NCBI RefSeq assembly: GCF_009811755.1
Contig: NZ_BLIV01000006.1
Location: 186,001 to 250,000 of the forward strand
Length of the DNA stretch: 64,000 bases
Source of the DNA: Roseobacter cerasinus
Lineage (GTDB): Bacteria; Pseudomonadota; Alphaproteobacteria; Rhodobacterales; Rhodobacteraceae
Direction: 5' to 3'
Within the stretch, counting starts at the first letter, position 1, and every line of letters begins with the position of its first letter. This document shows positions 16,285 through 25,045 of the stretch, piece after piece. The translations under genes were made by a program, and so were the position numbers. The notes under the pieces were generated by a model, which saw only the letters and a list, made by a program, of their open reading frames with translations, searched no databases and was not told the DNA's origin.

Positions 16285-17081
16285 TGCTGGATGATTTCAT
16301 GACCCGCGCGACCCTGGCCGGGGTCGGAACAGCCGTGGCCGCAGCCCCTTTGGGGTGTTTTGTGGTCTGGCGACGGATGGCCTATTTTGGGGATGCCACG
16401 GCCCACGCGGCGATTCTCGGGGTCGCGCTGTCACTGGCGTTTCAGATCTCGATCTTTCCGGGCGTTCTCGCTGTGGCGCTGATCATGGCGCTGACCGTCA
16501 CAGTCTTGGCCGGACGCGGCTATGAGATGGACACGCTGCTGGGTGTGCTGGCCCATTCCGCTCTGGCCTTTGGGCTGGTCGCGGTCTCTTTCCTGTCGGG
16601 CATCCGGATTGACCTGATGGCCTATCTGTTTGGCGATATTCTCGCCGTGTCGCGGCTGGATCTGCTGGTGATCTGGGGTGGCGCGGTCCTTGTGGTGGCG
16701 CTGATCGCCTGGAGGTGGTCCGCCCTGCTGACCTCCACGCTCAACGCGGAGCTGGCCTATGCCAGTGGTCTGAACCCGAAACGGGAGCAATTGATCCTGA
16801 CCCTGTCGCTGGCCATCACCGTGGCTGTGGCGATCAAGGTTGTTGGCGTGCTTCTGATCGCGGCGCTTCTGATCATACCAGCGGCGGCGGCGCGGGGGCT
16901 CGCACGCACGCCTGAGGCCATGGCCGTGACTGCGGCCGGGATCGGAGCGGTGTCAGCCGTGGCCGGATTGCAGGGCGCCTATGTGTTCGACACGCCTGCG
17001 GGTCCGTCCATCGTCTGCGTCGCGGCCATCCTTTTTGCCGGGTTGAACCTAGTGGGGTGGCGCAACAAAGCTGGCGCTTGA
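16284..17081 (+). CDS. znuB: Zinc ABC transporter permease ZnuB
   Basis: A 265-residue integral membrane protein of the ABC-3 family with about eight hydrophobic segments. Characteristic stretches are CFVVWRRMAYFGDATAHAAI near the start and KVVGVLLIAALLIIPAAAAR near residue 190. It is last in the zur-znuC-znuB operon, coupled to znuC by a 1-base overlap. Its stop is 5 bases from the convergent otnI stop and I see no terminator between them, so the two operons probably read into each other. Confidence 0.92.
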   Translation: MLDDFMTRATLAGVGTAVAAAPLGCFVVWRRMAYFGDATAHAAILGVALSLAFQISIFPGVLAVALIMALTVTVLAGRGYEMDTLLGVLAHSALAFGLVAVSFLSGIRIDLMAYLFGDILAVSRLDLLVIWGGAVLVVALIAWRWSALLTSTLNAELAYASGLNPKREQLILTLSLAITVAVAIKVVGVLLIAALLIIPAAAARGLARTPEAMAVTAAGIGAVSAVAGLQGAYVFDTPAGPSIVCVAAILFAGLNLVGWRNKAGA

Positions 17082-17086
17082 TTGCC

Positions 17087-17842
17087 TCAACCCAAAGCAG
17101 CGAGCCGTGTCATCCAGCCCAGCGGCGGCTCTGGCGTTTCCGATTTGAACTCCGCGCCCAGAGGGGTCTGCCAGCCAAGCGATGCGACATGCGCAAAAAT
17201 CGCGGCATAGTTCAGCTCGCCCTGATCCGGTGGCCCCCGGTCGGGGACCGATGCAAACTGGATGTGGCCGATGATCGGCAGCAGATCGGTCAGCCTTGTG
17301 ATCACGTCACCCTCAGTTCGGCCCACATGATAGCAATCGAACATCAGCTTCAGGTTTGGCGCGCCCACGCTTTCGATGATCTCTCGCGCCTGATCGGTGG
17401 TGGTGAGGAAGTAGCCGGGCGCGTCGTGGCGGTTCAAAGGCTCAATCAGGATCGTGCGGTCGGTTTGTGACGCCGCGTGGCCTAGATTGCGCTCAAAGGC
17501 CTGTCGGGCTGCGGGGCCGGAGGCAAACCCGGCCATGACATGCACCGCGCCCGCATCCACAACATCGGCATAGGCAATCGCCTGATCGATGGCTGCGCGC
17601 GCCTCCGCCTCGCGGCCTTCAAGCGCGGCGAGGCCGTTCTCGCCGGGTTGGCCCCGCAAGGTGTTCAGGCCCAGCATCGGCAAACCGGTCGCATCGAGCG
17701 CCGTGCGCACGTCGGCGGCGGGGGTGTCATAGGGCCAATGGCATTCCACGGCGGCAAACCCTGCCGCATGCGCCGCGTGAATGGCGTCGGGCAGGGGGCG
17801 ATCTGTCCAGAGAAAGCCGAGATTGGCTGAAAAGCGGATCAT
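17087..17842 (-). CDS. otnI: 2-oxo-tetronate isomerase (hydroxypyruvate isomerase family)
   Basis: A 251-residue TIM-barrel of the xylose-isomerase-like/Hyi family. It opens MIRFSANLGFLWTDRPLPD and shows the metal ligands in ILIEPLNRHDAPGYFL (Glu), KLMFDCYHVGRTEGD (Asp, His), and GHIQFASVPDR (Gln/His region), with a C-terminal Glu in GAEFKSE. In the tetronate pathway it converts 2-oxo-tetronate to 3-oxo-tetronate. The ATG at 17842 overlaps the otnC stop (ATGA) and is preferred to an in-frame start 3 codons earlier. Confidence 0.88.
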   Translation of the reverse strand: MIRFSANLGFLWTDRPLPDAIHAAHAAGFAAVECHWPYDTPAADVRTALDATGLPMLGLNTLRGQPGENGLAALEGREAEARAAIDQAIAYADVVDAGAVHVMAGFASGPAARQAFERNLGHAASQTDRTILIEPLNRHDAPGYFLTTTDQAREIIESVGAPNLKLMFDCYHVGRTEGDVITRLTDLLPIIGHIQFASVPDRGPPDQGELNYAAIFAHVASLGWQTPLGAEFKSETPEPPLGWMTRLAALG

Positions 17843-18486
17843 GTCTCCCACTCCACATCGAATTTGGTGACAACGGCGTTGATCTGGCCCGCGTCCAGCG
17901 CCTGCAGGGGCTGGCTGCGGAGCATCAGCGCCAGCCGCGCGGTGGCCTCAAGCTCTTCAATCGCATTGCAGGCGGCTTCGACGGTCTTGCCCGCAACCAC
18001 GGGGCCATGATTGGCCAGCATGACTGCGGTGCGTTTCCCGGCCAGCCCGCGCACAGCCTCGCCCATGGCCGGATCGCCCGGCACGAAGAAGGGTAGCAGC
18101 TTGACCTTGCCCAGCTGCATGACGGCGTAGGGCGTCAGCGGCGGAAGAAAGCACTCCGTGTCGTTGTCAGGCAGCAGCGACAGGGCCACCGAATGGCACG
18201 AATGCAGATGCACCACGGCGCCTGCCGTGCTGCGTGTCTCGTAGAACGCGGCGTGCAACGGCATCTCCTTGGTGGGCGGGTCGCCGTCAATCATGCGACC
18301 GTCGGCGTCGAACCGGCTCAGGCGCGCAGGATCGAGACGGCCAAAGCTGGTGCCAGTGGGCGAGACCAGCAGACCCCCATCCTCCGTCCGCGACGAGATA
18401 TTGCCGGTTGACCCATGCGTCAGACCCCGCTCAAAGAGCGATTGCGCCAGCAGGCACATCTGCTCACGCAGCTTGGTGTCACTCAT
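17839..18486 (-). CDS. otnC: 3-oxo-tetronate 4-phosphate decarboxylase (class II aldolase family)
   Basis: A 215-residue class II aldolase/adducin-fold enzyme. The zinc His pair is in VVHLHSCHSVALS, the substrate loop is STGNISSRTEDGGLLVSPTG near residues 24-43, and a further His lies in ANHGPVVAGKTV. Family OtnC enzymes decarboxylate 3-oxo-tetronate 4-phosphate to dihydroxyacetone phosphate. It overlaps both neighbours by 4 bases. Confidence 0.88.
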   Translation of the reverse strand: MSDTKLREQMCLLAQSLFERGLTHGSTGNISSRTEDGGLLVSPTGTSFGRLDPARLSRFDADGRMIDGDPPTKEMPLHAAFYETRSTAGAVVHLHSCHSVALSLLPDNDTECFLPPLTPYAVMQLGKVKLLPFFVPGDPAMGEAVRGLAGKRTAVMLANHGPVVAGKTVEAACNAIEELEATARLALMLRSQPLQALDAGQINAVVTKFDVEWET

Positions 18487-19715
18487 GGGCCCAGCACTCC
18501 GGCCGCTTTTTCAAAGAAATCTTCCGCGCCAAAATTGCCGGATTTCAGCGCCAGCACGAGGTCCGGCTTGGCGCGCAGCGCGGGCACGCCGGGGTCGATC
18601 TCCGGGCCGATCTCAAGCGTGGTGAGGTCGAGCGCCTCGACGACAGCACCCGAGGTCTCGCCACCTGCTGTGATGATCCGGGTGACGCCTCTTGCCACAG
18701 CCAGACGCGCCAGATCGGCAAAGAAGGTCTCGATGGCCGAGGCGGCGCGCTCGCGTCCAAACTGGTCCTGCACGGCCTTGACCACCTCGGGATCCGCCGA
18801 GCTGTAGATCAGGGGCAGATCACCGGTAATCATCGCCCAGTCCAACACCGCGTCAGGTGTTTCACGACCATCAATGATGTCTTCGGCGCGCAGCTCCCGC
18901 GCGGGGTGGCGGGCCGCGTGGCGTGCCACCTGCGCGCGGGTCGCGGTGGAGCAGGAGCCGGAGAGGGCAAGGACGGGGCCGGACTGGCCTTCCCAGTCCG
19001 GCTTACCGGGTGTGCAACCGAAATTGCGCGGCAGCCCCAAGGCCACACCGGAGCCGCCTGTCACCAATTTGAGGTCTGCAGCCGCGCGCCCGATTTCCAT
19101 CAGGTCTTCATCCCGGATGGCGTCGACCACGATGTGCCGTTTGCCCGCCGCATCTTCGCCGTTGAGACCCGCCAGGATGGCGTCCGCGCCGGCAAAGACG
19201 GTCTGTGCCGCCACATGCCCGATGTCATATTTGCTCTGCGGGGTCATCCACCGGCGCAGGTCGGCATCTGTCATCGGGGTCAAGGGGTGGTTTTCCATGC
19301 CCGATTGGTTCAGCAGCGCATCGTTGACAAAGAGATGCCCCTGATAGACCGAGCGCCCGGTGCCAGGGAAGGCGGGGCAGACGATGACCCGATCCGCCGC
19401 AAGCGCATCGGCCAGGGCATCCGCCACCGGCCCGATGTTGCCGTCGGGCGTCGAATCGAAGGTGGAGCAGTATTTGAAGAAAATCTGCGTGCAGCCCTGC
19501 GCGATCAGCCAATCGAGTGCGGCCAGCGATTGTGCCACTGCGTCCGCCGGCGCGATGGAGCGGGATTTGAGCGACACCACCCCCGCCTCGACGTCCTCAG
19601 AGGCCGGTTCGGATGGGATGCCCGAATACTGCACCACCCGCATGCCCTGTTTGGCCAATGTATTGGCCAGATCGCTTGAGCCGGTGAAATCATCCCCGAT
19701 GCAGCCAAGTTTCAT
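18483..19715 (-). CDS. otnK: 3-oxo-tetronate kinase (DUF1537 family)
   Basis: A 410-residue four-carbon acid sugar kinase. The N-terminal domain begins MKLGCIGDDFTGSSDLANTL (the DDxTG substrate motif); the C-terminal nucleotide-binding domain carries ITAGGETSGAVVEAL and GPEIDPGVP. OtnK phosphorylates 3-oxo-tetronate at O4. It sits between dehydrogenase and decarboxylase genes with ATGA overlaps on both sides, the order expected for L-threonate/D-erythronate catabolism. Confidence 0.9.
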   Translation of the reverse strand: MKLGCIGDDFTGSSDLANTLAKQGMRVVQYSGIPSEPASEDVEAGVVSLKSRSIAPADAVAQSLAALDWLIAQGCTQIFFKYCSTFDSTPDGNIGPVADALADALAADRVIVCPAFPGTGRSVYQGHLFVNDALLNQSGMENHPLTPMTDADLRRWMTPQSKYDIGHVAAQTVFAGADAILAGLNGEDAAGKRHIVVDAIRDEDLMEIGRAAADLKLVTGGSGVALGLPRNFGCTPGKPDWEGQSGPVLALSGSCSTATRAQVARHAARHPARELRAEDIIDGRETPDAVLDWAMITGDLPLIYSSADPEVVKAVQDQFGRERAASAIETFFADLARLAVARGVTRIITAGGETSGAVVEALDLTTLEIGPEIDPGVPALRAKPDLVLALKSGNFGAEDFFEKAAGVLGP

Positions 19716-20611
19716 GAGTGTTTCTCCGGCAGGGTCAGGCCTGCATCCTTGGCATAGACCTTGGCGACCGCTGCGTCATCCTCGTGGCCCAGCCCCATGT
19801 CAACGGCGGCCCTGTATTGCGCCAGCGCAGTTTCGGTGATTGGCGCGTGAAAGCCCGAGGCTTTGGCGGCTTCCAGAACGATGCCCAGATCCTTCGGCCA
19901 GATGTTGACCTGGCTGTGCGGGGTGTAGTCACCTGCGACCACATGCGGTGCGCGGTTCTCAAGCATCCAGGAGCTGCCCGCGCATTTGCTGATCACCTCG
20001 ACGAAGGTCTCCGGCGCGATCCCTTGGGTCATCCCGAAGGTCAGCGCTTCGGCCATGGTGGCAATATGCACTCCCGCAAGCAGCTGGTTCACGGCCTTCA
20101 TGGCCGACCCGGCCCCTGCGGCATCACCCAGGCGGAAGACCGTCTCAGCTGTGGCCTCCAGAACGGGGCCTGCTGCCGAAAACGCAGCTTCCGTGCCTGA
20201 CGCCATGATGCCAAGTCTGCCCTGCGCCGCCTTGACCGAGCCACCCGAGATGGGTGCGTCGAGGTAGTGCACGCCGGTGGCTATGCAGCGCTGCTCCATC
20301 TCCTTTGCAAACTCCGGCGGCACCGTGGCGCACGCCAGCACAACCGCACCGGCGCGCAGCTGGGCCACAACGCCAGCCTCACCAAACAGCACGCTTTCCA
20401 ATTGGGCGGCGTTCAGGACCACCACCACAACGGCATCCAGGTCTGGCGCCACCTCCGCCACGGGTCCTGCCGCACCCCCGTCGGCGAGGAACCGCGCGAC
20501 CTGCGCCTCCACCACATCAAAGCCATGCACCCTCATCCCGGCGCGCAGACAGGACTGCGCCATGCCATAGCCCATGGAGCCCAGGCCAAAGATGGCAACG
20601 TTCAAACTCAT
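19712..20611 (-). CDS. ltnD: NAD-dependent L-threonate/D-erythronate-type dehydrogenase (LtnD family)
   Basis: A 299-residue beta-hydroxyacid dehydrogenase. Rossmann motif IFGLGSMGYGMAQ, substrate loop APISGGSVKAAQGRLGIMAS, catalytic Lys in GSAMKAVNQLLAGVH, and the C-terminal helical domain. It oxidises the C2 hydroxyl of a tetronate to 2-oxo-tetronate. Whether the substrate is L-threonate (LtnD) or D-erythronate (DenD type) cannot be told by eye. It overlaps otnK and the lactonase gene by 4 bases each. Confidence 0.82.
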   Translation of the reverse strand: MSLNVAIFGLGSMGYGMAQSCLRAGMRVHGFDVVEAQVARFLADGGAAGPVAEVAPDLDAVVVVVLNAAQLESVLFGEAGVVAQLRAGAVVLACATVPPEFAKEMEQRCIATGVHYLDAPISGGSVKAAQGRLGIMASGTEAAFSAAGPVLEATAETVFRLGDAAGAGSAMKAVNQLLAGVHIATMAEALTFGMTQGIAPETFVEVISKCAGSSWMLENRAPHVVAGDYTPHSQVNIWPKDLGIVLEAAKASGFHAPITETALAQYRAAVDMGLGHEDDAAVAKVYAKDAGLTLPEKHS

Positions 20612-21564
20612 GACAGGGTCCTTTCCTGGTCTCTCAAAACATGGGCGGCATCACGACGCGTGCTCTCCACCCGGTATACTTTGTCGGAGGAGGTGATGAA
20701 CATGGTCTGGCCCGACGCCCCTCCAAAGCAGATATTCGAGGTTTGTTGCGGCAGCCAGATCTTCCCGATCAGCGCGCCCTCGGGCGACAGGCAGTGGATG
20801 CCATCGAGCGCCGACGTCCAGATGTACCCCTCGTGGTCCACGCGGAACCCATCCGGCACGCCGGGGGCCACAACCGCAAAGACGCGGGGGTTGCAGAGCG
20901 TGACACCCTCCACGTCGAAGACCCGGATGTGGTGGGGCAGCTCATAGTCGATGCCGGGAAAGCTCGCCCCCCGGATCGCACCTGAATCGGCCACATAAAG
21001 GCGGCGCTCGTCGGGGGAGAACGCAAGCCCATTGGGCTTGTCGAAGTCGGTGGCCACCGCATGCAGCACACCATCGGTGTCTGCGCAAAAGACATAGCAG
21101 CCGCCAATCTCGCTGTCGGCGGGGTAGCCTTCGATGTCCGAATTGATCCCGTAGGGCGGGTCAGTGAACCACACGGAGCCATCGGAGCGCACGACCACAT
21201 CGTTGGGGGAGTTCAGCCGCTTGCCCTCGAAACTGTCGGCGATGACCTCCACGGCTGATGCGTCCAACGGATCATGCCGCCGGATCACCCGGCGCCCGCC
21301 GTGTTCGCAAGAGATCATATGGCCCCCTAGGTCGCGCGTATTGCCATTTGCAAACTCGCTGTTGGCCAGCGCGACTTGTGCGCCTGTGCTCTCTCTCCAC
21401 CGCATCATGCGCTTGTTCGGGATATCGTTGAAAAACAGCTGGTCGTCGTGCCAGACGGGGCCTTCCGTCCAGATACAGCCGTCTGCAATCTGCTCCGGCG
21501 GGCGGGAGGTGTCCACAAACGTCTCAAATCGCGGATCAACGGGGATGAAGCGGGGTTGGGTCAC
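20608..21564 (-). CDS. SMP-30/gluconolactonase-family lactonase
   Basis: A 318-residue six-bladed beta-propeller. The first metal ligand is the Glu in IWTEGPVWHDDQLFFNDIPN; further ligands are in RLNSPNDVVVRSDGSVWFTD and DKPNGLAFSPDERRLYVADS. The GTG start overlaps the upstream permease stop (GTGA); an open frame continues 96 codons upstream inside the permease gene and is not used. In a tetronate operon this enzyme would open a four-carbon aldonolactone before oxidation; that assignment is inference. Confidence 0.85.
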   Translation of the reverse strand: MTQPRFIPVDPRFETFVDTSRPPEQIADGCIWTEGPVWHDDQLFFNDIPNKRMMRWRESTGAQVALANSEFANGNTRDLGGHMISCEHGGRRVIRRHDPLDASAVEVIADSFEGKRLNSPNDVVVRSDGSVWFTDPPYGINSDIEGYPADSEIGGCYVFCADTDGVLHAVATDFDKPNGLAFSPDERRLYVADSGAIRGASFPGIDYELPHHIRVFDVEGVTLCNPRVFAVVAPGVPDGFRVDHEGYIWTSALDGIHCLSPEGALIGKIWLPQQTSNICFGGASGQTMFITSSDKVYRVESTRRDAAHVLRDQERTLS

Positions 21565-22505
21565 GCCACGGCTCCTTTTCTCAAGGTCTGGAACAGGAGC
21601 ATCGCAAGGATGATGACCCCAAAGATAATATTGCGCCAGGCGTCGTCGATTTGCATCACCGAAAGGATCGAGGTCAGCAGGGTGATGAACAGCGCGCCGC
21701 CGATGGTGCCGAAGAGCCCACCGCGCCCCCCAAGGATCGAGGTGCCGCCGATGACCACTGCGGCGATGGTGGGCAACAGGAACGGGTCGCCCATGCTCTG
21801 GTAGGCCTGATTGGCATATCCCGCCAGCATGACCCCGCCAAGTGCTGAACACATGCCCGCAATCGCAAAGGCGACAAAGAGCACCGAGGGCGTTGAGACG
21901 CCTGACAGGAAGGTCGCTTTTTCATTGAAGCCGATGGAGCGCAGGTATCGCCCGAACGGTGTGCGGGTCAGGACATAGCCCAGGATCAGCGAAATCGCGA
22001 TCCAGACCAGAAAGCTGATGGGCAGGCCCAGAATGTCACCCGAGGCCATGGCCACCATCAGCGGGCTGGACTGGCCCTTTGGGTTGAACCCGCCCGTATT
22101 CAGCACCGCAAGGCCCAGCAGCATGGAATTCACCGCCAGCGTCCAGACCATCGAGGGGATGCGCAGAATGGCCACACCCATGGCGTTGATCACCCCGATC
22201 AGAGCACCGAAAGCGAGCGCTGCGGGCACGGCAATCGCGCTCAGCACTGGGTTGCCAGTGCCGACCAGCGCGGTCGACAGGATCGCAGCTCCCGTCAAGA
22301 CCCAAGGTACCGACAAATCGATATGCCCCAGCAGGATTACAATGGTGGCGCCGGTGGCCAGCAAGCCGAGAAAGGCCGCGATCTGAAGTTGCTGGGTCAG
22401 ATAGCCTGCACTGAGCACCTGCGGGAAGAAGACGCTGCCCGCGAGGATCAGGACCACAACACCGAAAAACGGCATCAGACTGTCGAGTGTGATTGCGCTC
22501 CGCAT
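21561..22505 (-). CDS. Sugar-type ABC transporter permease (RbsC/CUT2 family), second subunit
   Basis: A 314-residue permease with about nine hydrophobic segments and the CUT2 hallmarks GHIDLSVPWVLTGAAIL and VVIGGTSILGGRGGLFGT. ATG overlaps the upstream permease stop by 1 base (TGATG). With the other permease it forms the channel for the acid sugar. Confidence 0.9.
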   Translation of the reverse strand: MRSAITLDSLMPFFGVVVLILAGSVFFPQVLSAGYLTQQLQIAAFLGLLATGATIVILLGHIDLSVPWVLTGAAILSTALVGTGNPVLSAIAVPAALAFGALIGVINAMGVAILRIPSMVWTLAVNSMLLGLAVLNTGGFNPKGQSSPLMVAMASGDILGLPISFLVWIAISLILGYVLTRTPFGRYLRSIGFNEKATFLSGVSTPSVLFVAFAIAGMCSALGGVMLAGYANQAYQSMGDPFLLPTIAAVVIGGTSILGGRGGLFGTIGGALFITLLTSILSVMQIDDAWRNIIFGVIILAMLLFQTLRKGAVA

Positions 22506-23467
22506 CAGGAGTAGACCTCCAGCTTGTTGCGCGCGCGCAAGACGTCGGCGCCGCCGATGGCGATGGCCCCCGCGAGGATCAGCCCTTCGAAGAGGGGCTG
22601 CGCAAGTGACGGGATGCCAGAAAAGAACATGAGCGACGCTATCGTTTTCAGGATGAAGGCACCCGCCAGCGCGCCCACAAGCGAGCCGACCCCGCCGCGC
22701 AGCAGCACCCCGCCCAGAACCACCGCTGCAATGGAGTTCAGCGTGAACCCTGCCGCGATCCCCGCATCGCCTGTGGTGGTCACGAAGCTGTAAAACAGCC
22801 CCGCCAACCCGCCAAAAAGCCCGGCCAGCGTGAAGGCCGCCAGGCGGATGAACCGCGTGTCGATCCCCGATTGGAATGCCGCCTGTTCCGAGGACCCAAG
22901 CGCATAGAGGCCCAAGCCAAGGCCGGTGCGCCGGAACGGCAGCCAGAACCCGACGACGGCCACCGCCGTAATCACCAAAGCGGTGGGAATGCCAAGAAAG
23001 TCGAGTGTCATCGCGTCGGCCAGATCATAGTTCACCGCGCCACCGGGGGTGGGGCGCAGCAACAACGCGATGCCGATGAAGACCGAGGCAGTCGCCAGCG
23101 TCACCACGATCGGTTGGATGCGGCCAAAGACGATGATGACCCCGTTGAGCAGCCCACAGAGCGCGCCTGCCGCAACGACAGCCACCATCCCAAAGGCAAT
23201 GCCGCTGGCGGACCCGTCCAGCAGATAAGAGGCGATGCAATTCGTCAGCGCCATGACCGCACCAACCGACAGGTCGATCCCGCGCACCACAACGGCGAAG
23301 AACTGGGCACAGGCGGCCAGACCAAGGATCAGGCACTGGTTCGCCCAGATCGTCATCACATAGGTCGAGGCCCCGCGCGGGTGGGTGCCCAGATAAGTCG
23401 CCAGGAGTGCGATCAGCACAAGGCCCGCGATCACCTCGCGCCGGTTCGATCTCATGTAGTCAAGCAT
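22505..23467 (-). CDS. Sugar-type ABC transporter permease (RbsC/CUT2 family), first subunit
   Basis: A 320-residue permease with about nine hydrophobic segments, GIDLSVGAVMALTNCIAS near the first third and VVLGGVLLRGGVGSLVGAL near the C-terminus. The start is placed at MLDYMRSNRREV, which overlaps the ATPase stop by 8 bases; another ATG four codons later (23455) is also possible. Confidence 0.88.
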   Translation of the reverse strand: MLDYMRSNRREVIAGLVLIALLATYLGTHPRGASTYVMTIWANQCLILGLAACAQFFAVVVRGIDLSVGAVMALTNCIASYLLDGSASGIAFGMVAVVAAGALCGLLNGVIIVFGRIQPIVVTLATASVFIGIALLLRPTPGGAVNYDLADAMTLDFLGIPTALVITAVAVVGFWLPFRRTGLGLGLYALGSSEQAAFQSGIDTRFIRLAAFTLAGLFGGLAGLFYSFVTTTGDAGIAAGFTLNSIAAVVLGGVLLRGGVGSLVGALAGAFILKTIASLMFFSGIPSLAQPLFEGLILAGAIAIGGADVLRARNKLEVYS

Positions 23468-24986
23468 GACGCGCAGCCTCGTTTGTCGCCACATTCAGGG
23501 TGGCTGCGATGATGTTCTGCGGGGTCAGCTCCGCGCCTTTGAGCGAGGCCACGATTGCCCCATCAAAGAAGACATGCGTCTCGTCGCAGAGCTGGATCAG
23601 CTCTTCGTAATCCGTGCTGAGAAGCAGGATCGCCGTGCCCTGATCTGCCAGTTGGCGCAGGATCGCATAGATCTGCGTCTTTGTTTTCACGTCGATGCCG
23701 CGCGTTGGGTCCGCCAGAAGCAGGCAGCGCGGCTTGAGCGCAAGCCATTTCGCCAGAACCACCTTTTGTTGATTGCCGCCCGACAGCGATGAGACAGGCA
23801 GGTCCAACCCGCCATGTTTCAAGGCCAACTGGTCGAGCGATCCGGAATAAAGCGCTGCGTCTCCCGCATCCAGATCGGTTCGGCCAAGCGCGGCCAGTTC
23901 GAGGTTTTCCTGAATGCTCTGATCGAGGATCAACCCTTCGGTTTTGCGGTCCTCAGGGACGTAGGCGAGTGCGATATCTTGGTGTTTGGCGACTTTTGGG
24001 CTCGTGATGTCGCTGGTCTGCCCGGCAATCGCTGTGGTGCCGTCCGCCTTGCGAAGCAAACCGAAGAGGCCCATGAGAAACGCGCCTTGTCCCTGACCAT
24101 CGAGCCCGCCGAGGCCCACGATCTGACCACGGCGCACCGACAGGCTCACGTCTTTGACGCGGTCTTCCCAACTGAAACTGCGCACATCCAAAACGACCTC
24201 GGCGTTGCTCAGACCGGCTGGCTTTTGCGGGAACAGCTCTTCGATCTTTTGGCCCACCATCATGTCGATGATCTCGCCATAGTCATGCGCGCCTTTTAGG
24301 AAGGTCTCGACACGCTGGCCGTTGCGAAAGACCGAGACCCGGTCCGCCAAAGCTTCGACCTCGTGAAACCGGTGAGAGATGAAAAGCACGGCGGTGCCGC
24401 CATCCCGAGCTTCGCGGACAAGCTCGAACACCCGATCAACAACCGACGCGCTAAGCGCCGATGTGGCTTCATCGAGGATCAGAAGGCGCGGCTTTTTCAT
24501 GATCGCCTTGGCAATTTCCACCTGCTGGCGTTGCGGCAATGTCAGGTCCGCGACACGCGCGCCCATCTTGATCTGGTCGCCGCCGATGCGGTTCAAAACA
24601 TCCTGCGCGTCACTCAGCCCGGTTCCGCGCAACCAGCCAAGCCCGGCGCCCGGTGCGCCGAGCAGCAGGTTCTCCCGCACGGTCAGGTCCGGCACCAGAG
24701 ACAGCTCCTGAAACATGCAGACCAGCCCGTGGCGCAGCGCATCCTGGGGTGTGTTCAGCGCCACATCCTGGCCGTCCACGCGCAATTGACCATGGGTGGG
24801 CTGCAGCACGCCCGCGATGAGCTTCATCAGCGTTGATTTGCCCGCGCCGTTTTCGCCGAGCACGGCATGCACCTCACCCGCCCGGCAGGCAAAGTCGACA
24901 CCGTCGAGCGCTTTTGTGGCGCCGAAGTGTTTGGAGATGTTCTTCATCTCCAGAAGAGGAGGGCGGATGTCGGTCATAGCGGTCAT
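23460..24986 (-). CDS. Sugar-type ABC transporter ATP-binding protein (RbsA family)
   Basis: A 508-residue protein with two ATPase halves. The first has GENGAGKSTLMKL and an altered signature LTLPQRQQVEIAKAI, with Walker B LLILDEATSALS. The second has a degenerate Walker A (GGLDGQGQGAFL) and an intact signature LSGGNQQKVVLAKWL with CLLLADPTRGIDV. This asymmetry is normal for RbsA proteins. The start is one of two close ATG codons (24986 or 24977). Confidence 0.9.
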   Translation of the reverse strand: MTAMTDIRPPLLEMKNISKHFGATKALDGVDFACRAGEVHAVLGENGAGKSTLMKLIAGVLQPTHGQLRVDGQDVALNTPQDALRHGLVCMFQELSLVPDLTVRENLLLGAPGAGLGWLRGTGLSDAQDVLNRIGGDQIKMGARVADLTLPQRQQVEIAKAIMKKPRLLILDEATSALSASVVDRVFELVREARDGGTAVLFISHRFHEVEALADRVSVFRNGQRVETFLKGAHDYGEIIDMMVGQKIEELFPQKPAGLSNAEVVLDVRSFSWEDRVKDVSLSVRRGQIVGLGGLDGQGQGAFLMGLFGLLRKADGTTAIAGQTSDITSPKVAKHQDIALAYVPEDRKTEGLILDQSIQENLELAALGRTDLDAGDAALYSGSLDQLALKHGGLDLPVSSLSGGNQQKVVLAKWLALKPRCLLLADPTRGIDVKTKTQIYAILRQLADQGTAILLLSTDYEELIQLCDETHVFFDGAIVASLKGAELTPQNIIAATLNVATNEAARHA

Positions 24987-25045
24987 TCCATGGCATGGGG
25001 TGGCGCGTGTAGGCCCGCGCCACCGCATAAGAGAAGCCGTCAGGC

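Noticed and set aside
18234-19679. Open frame of about 480 codons antisense to otnK/otnC
   Set aside because: Arg/Gly-rich shadow of strongly supported overlapping genes.
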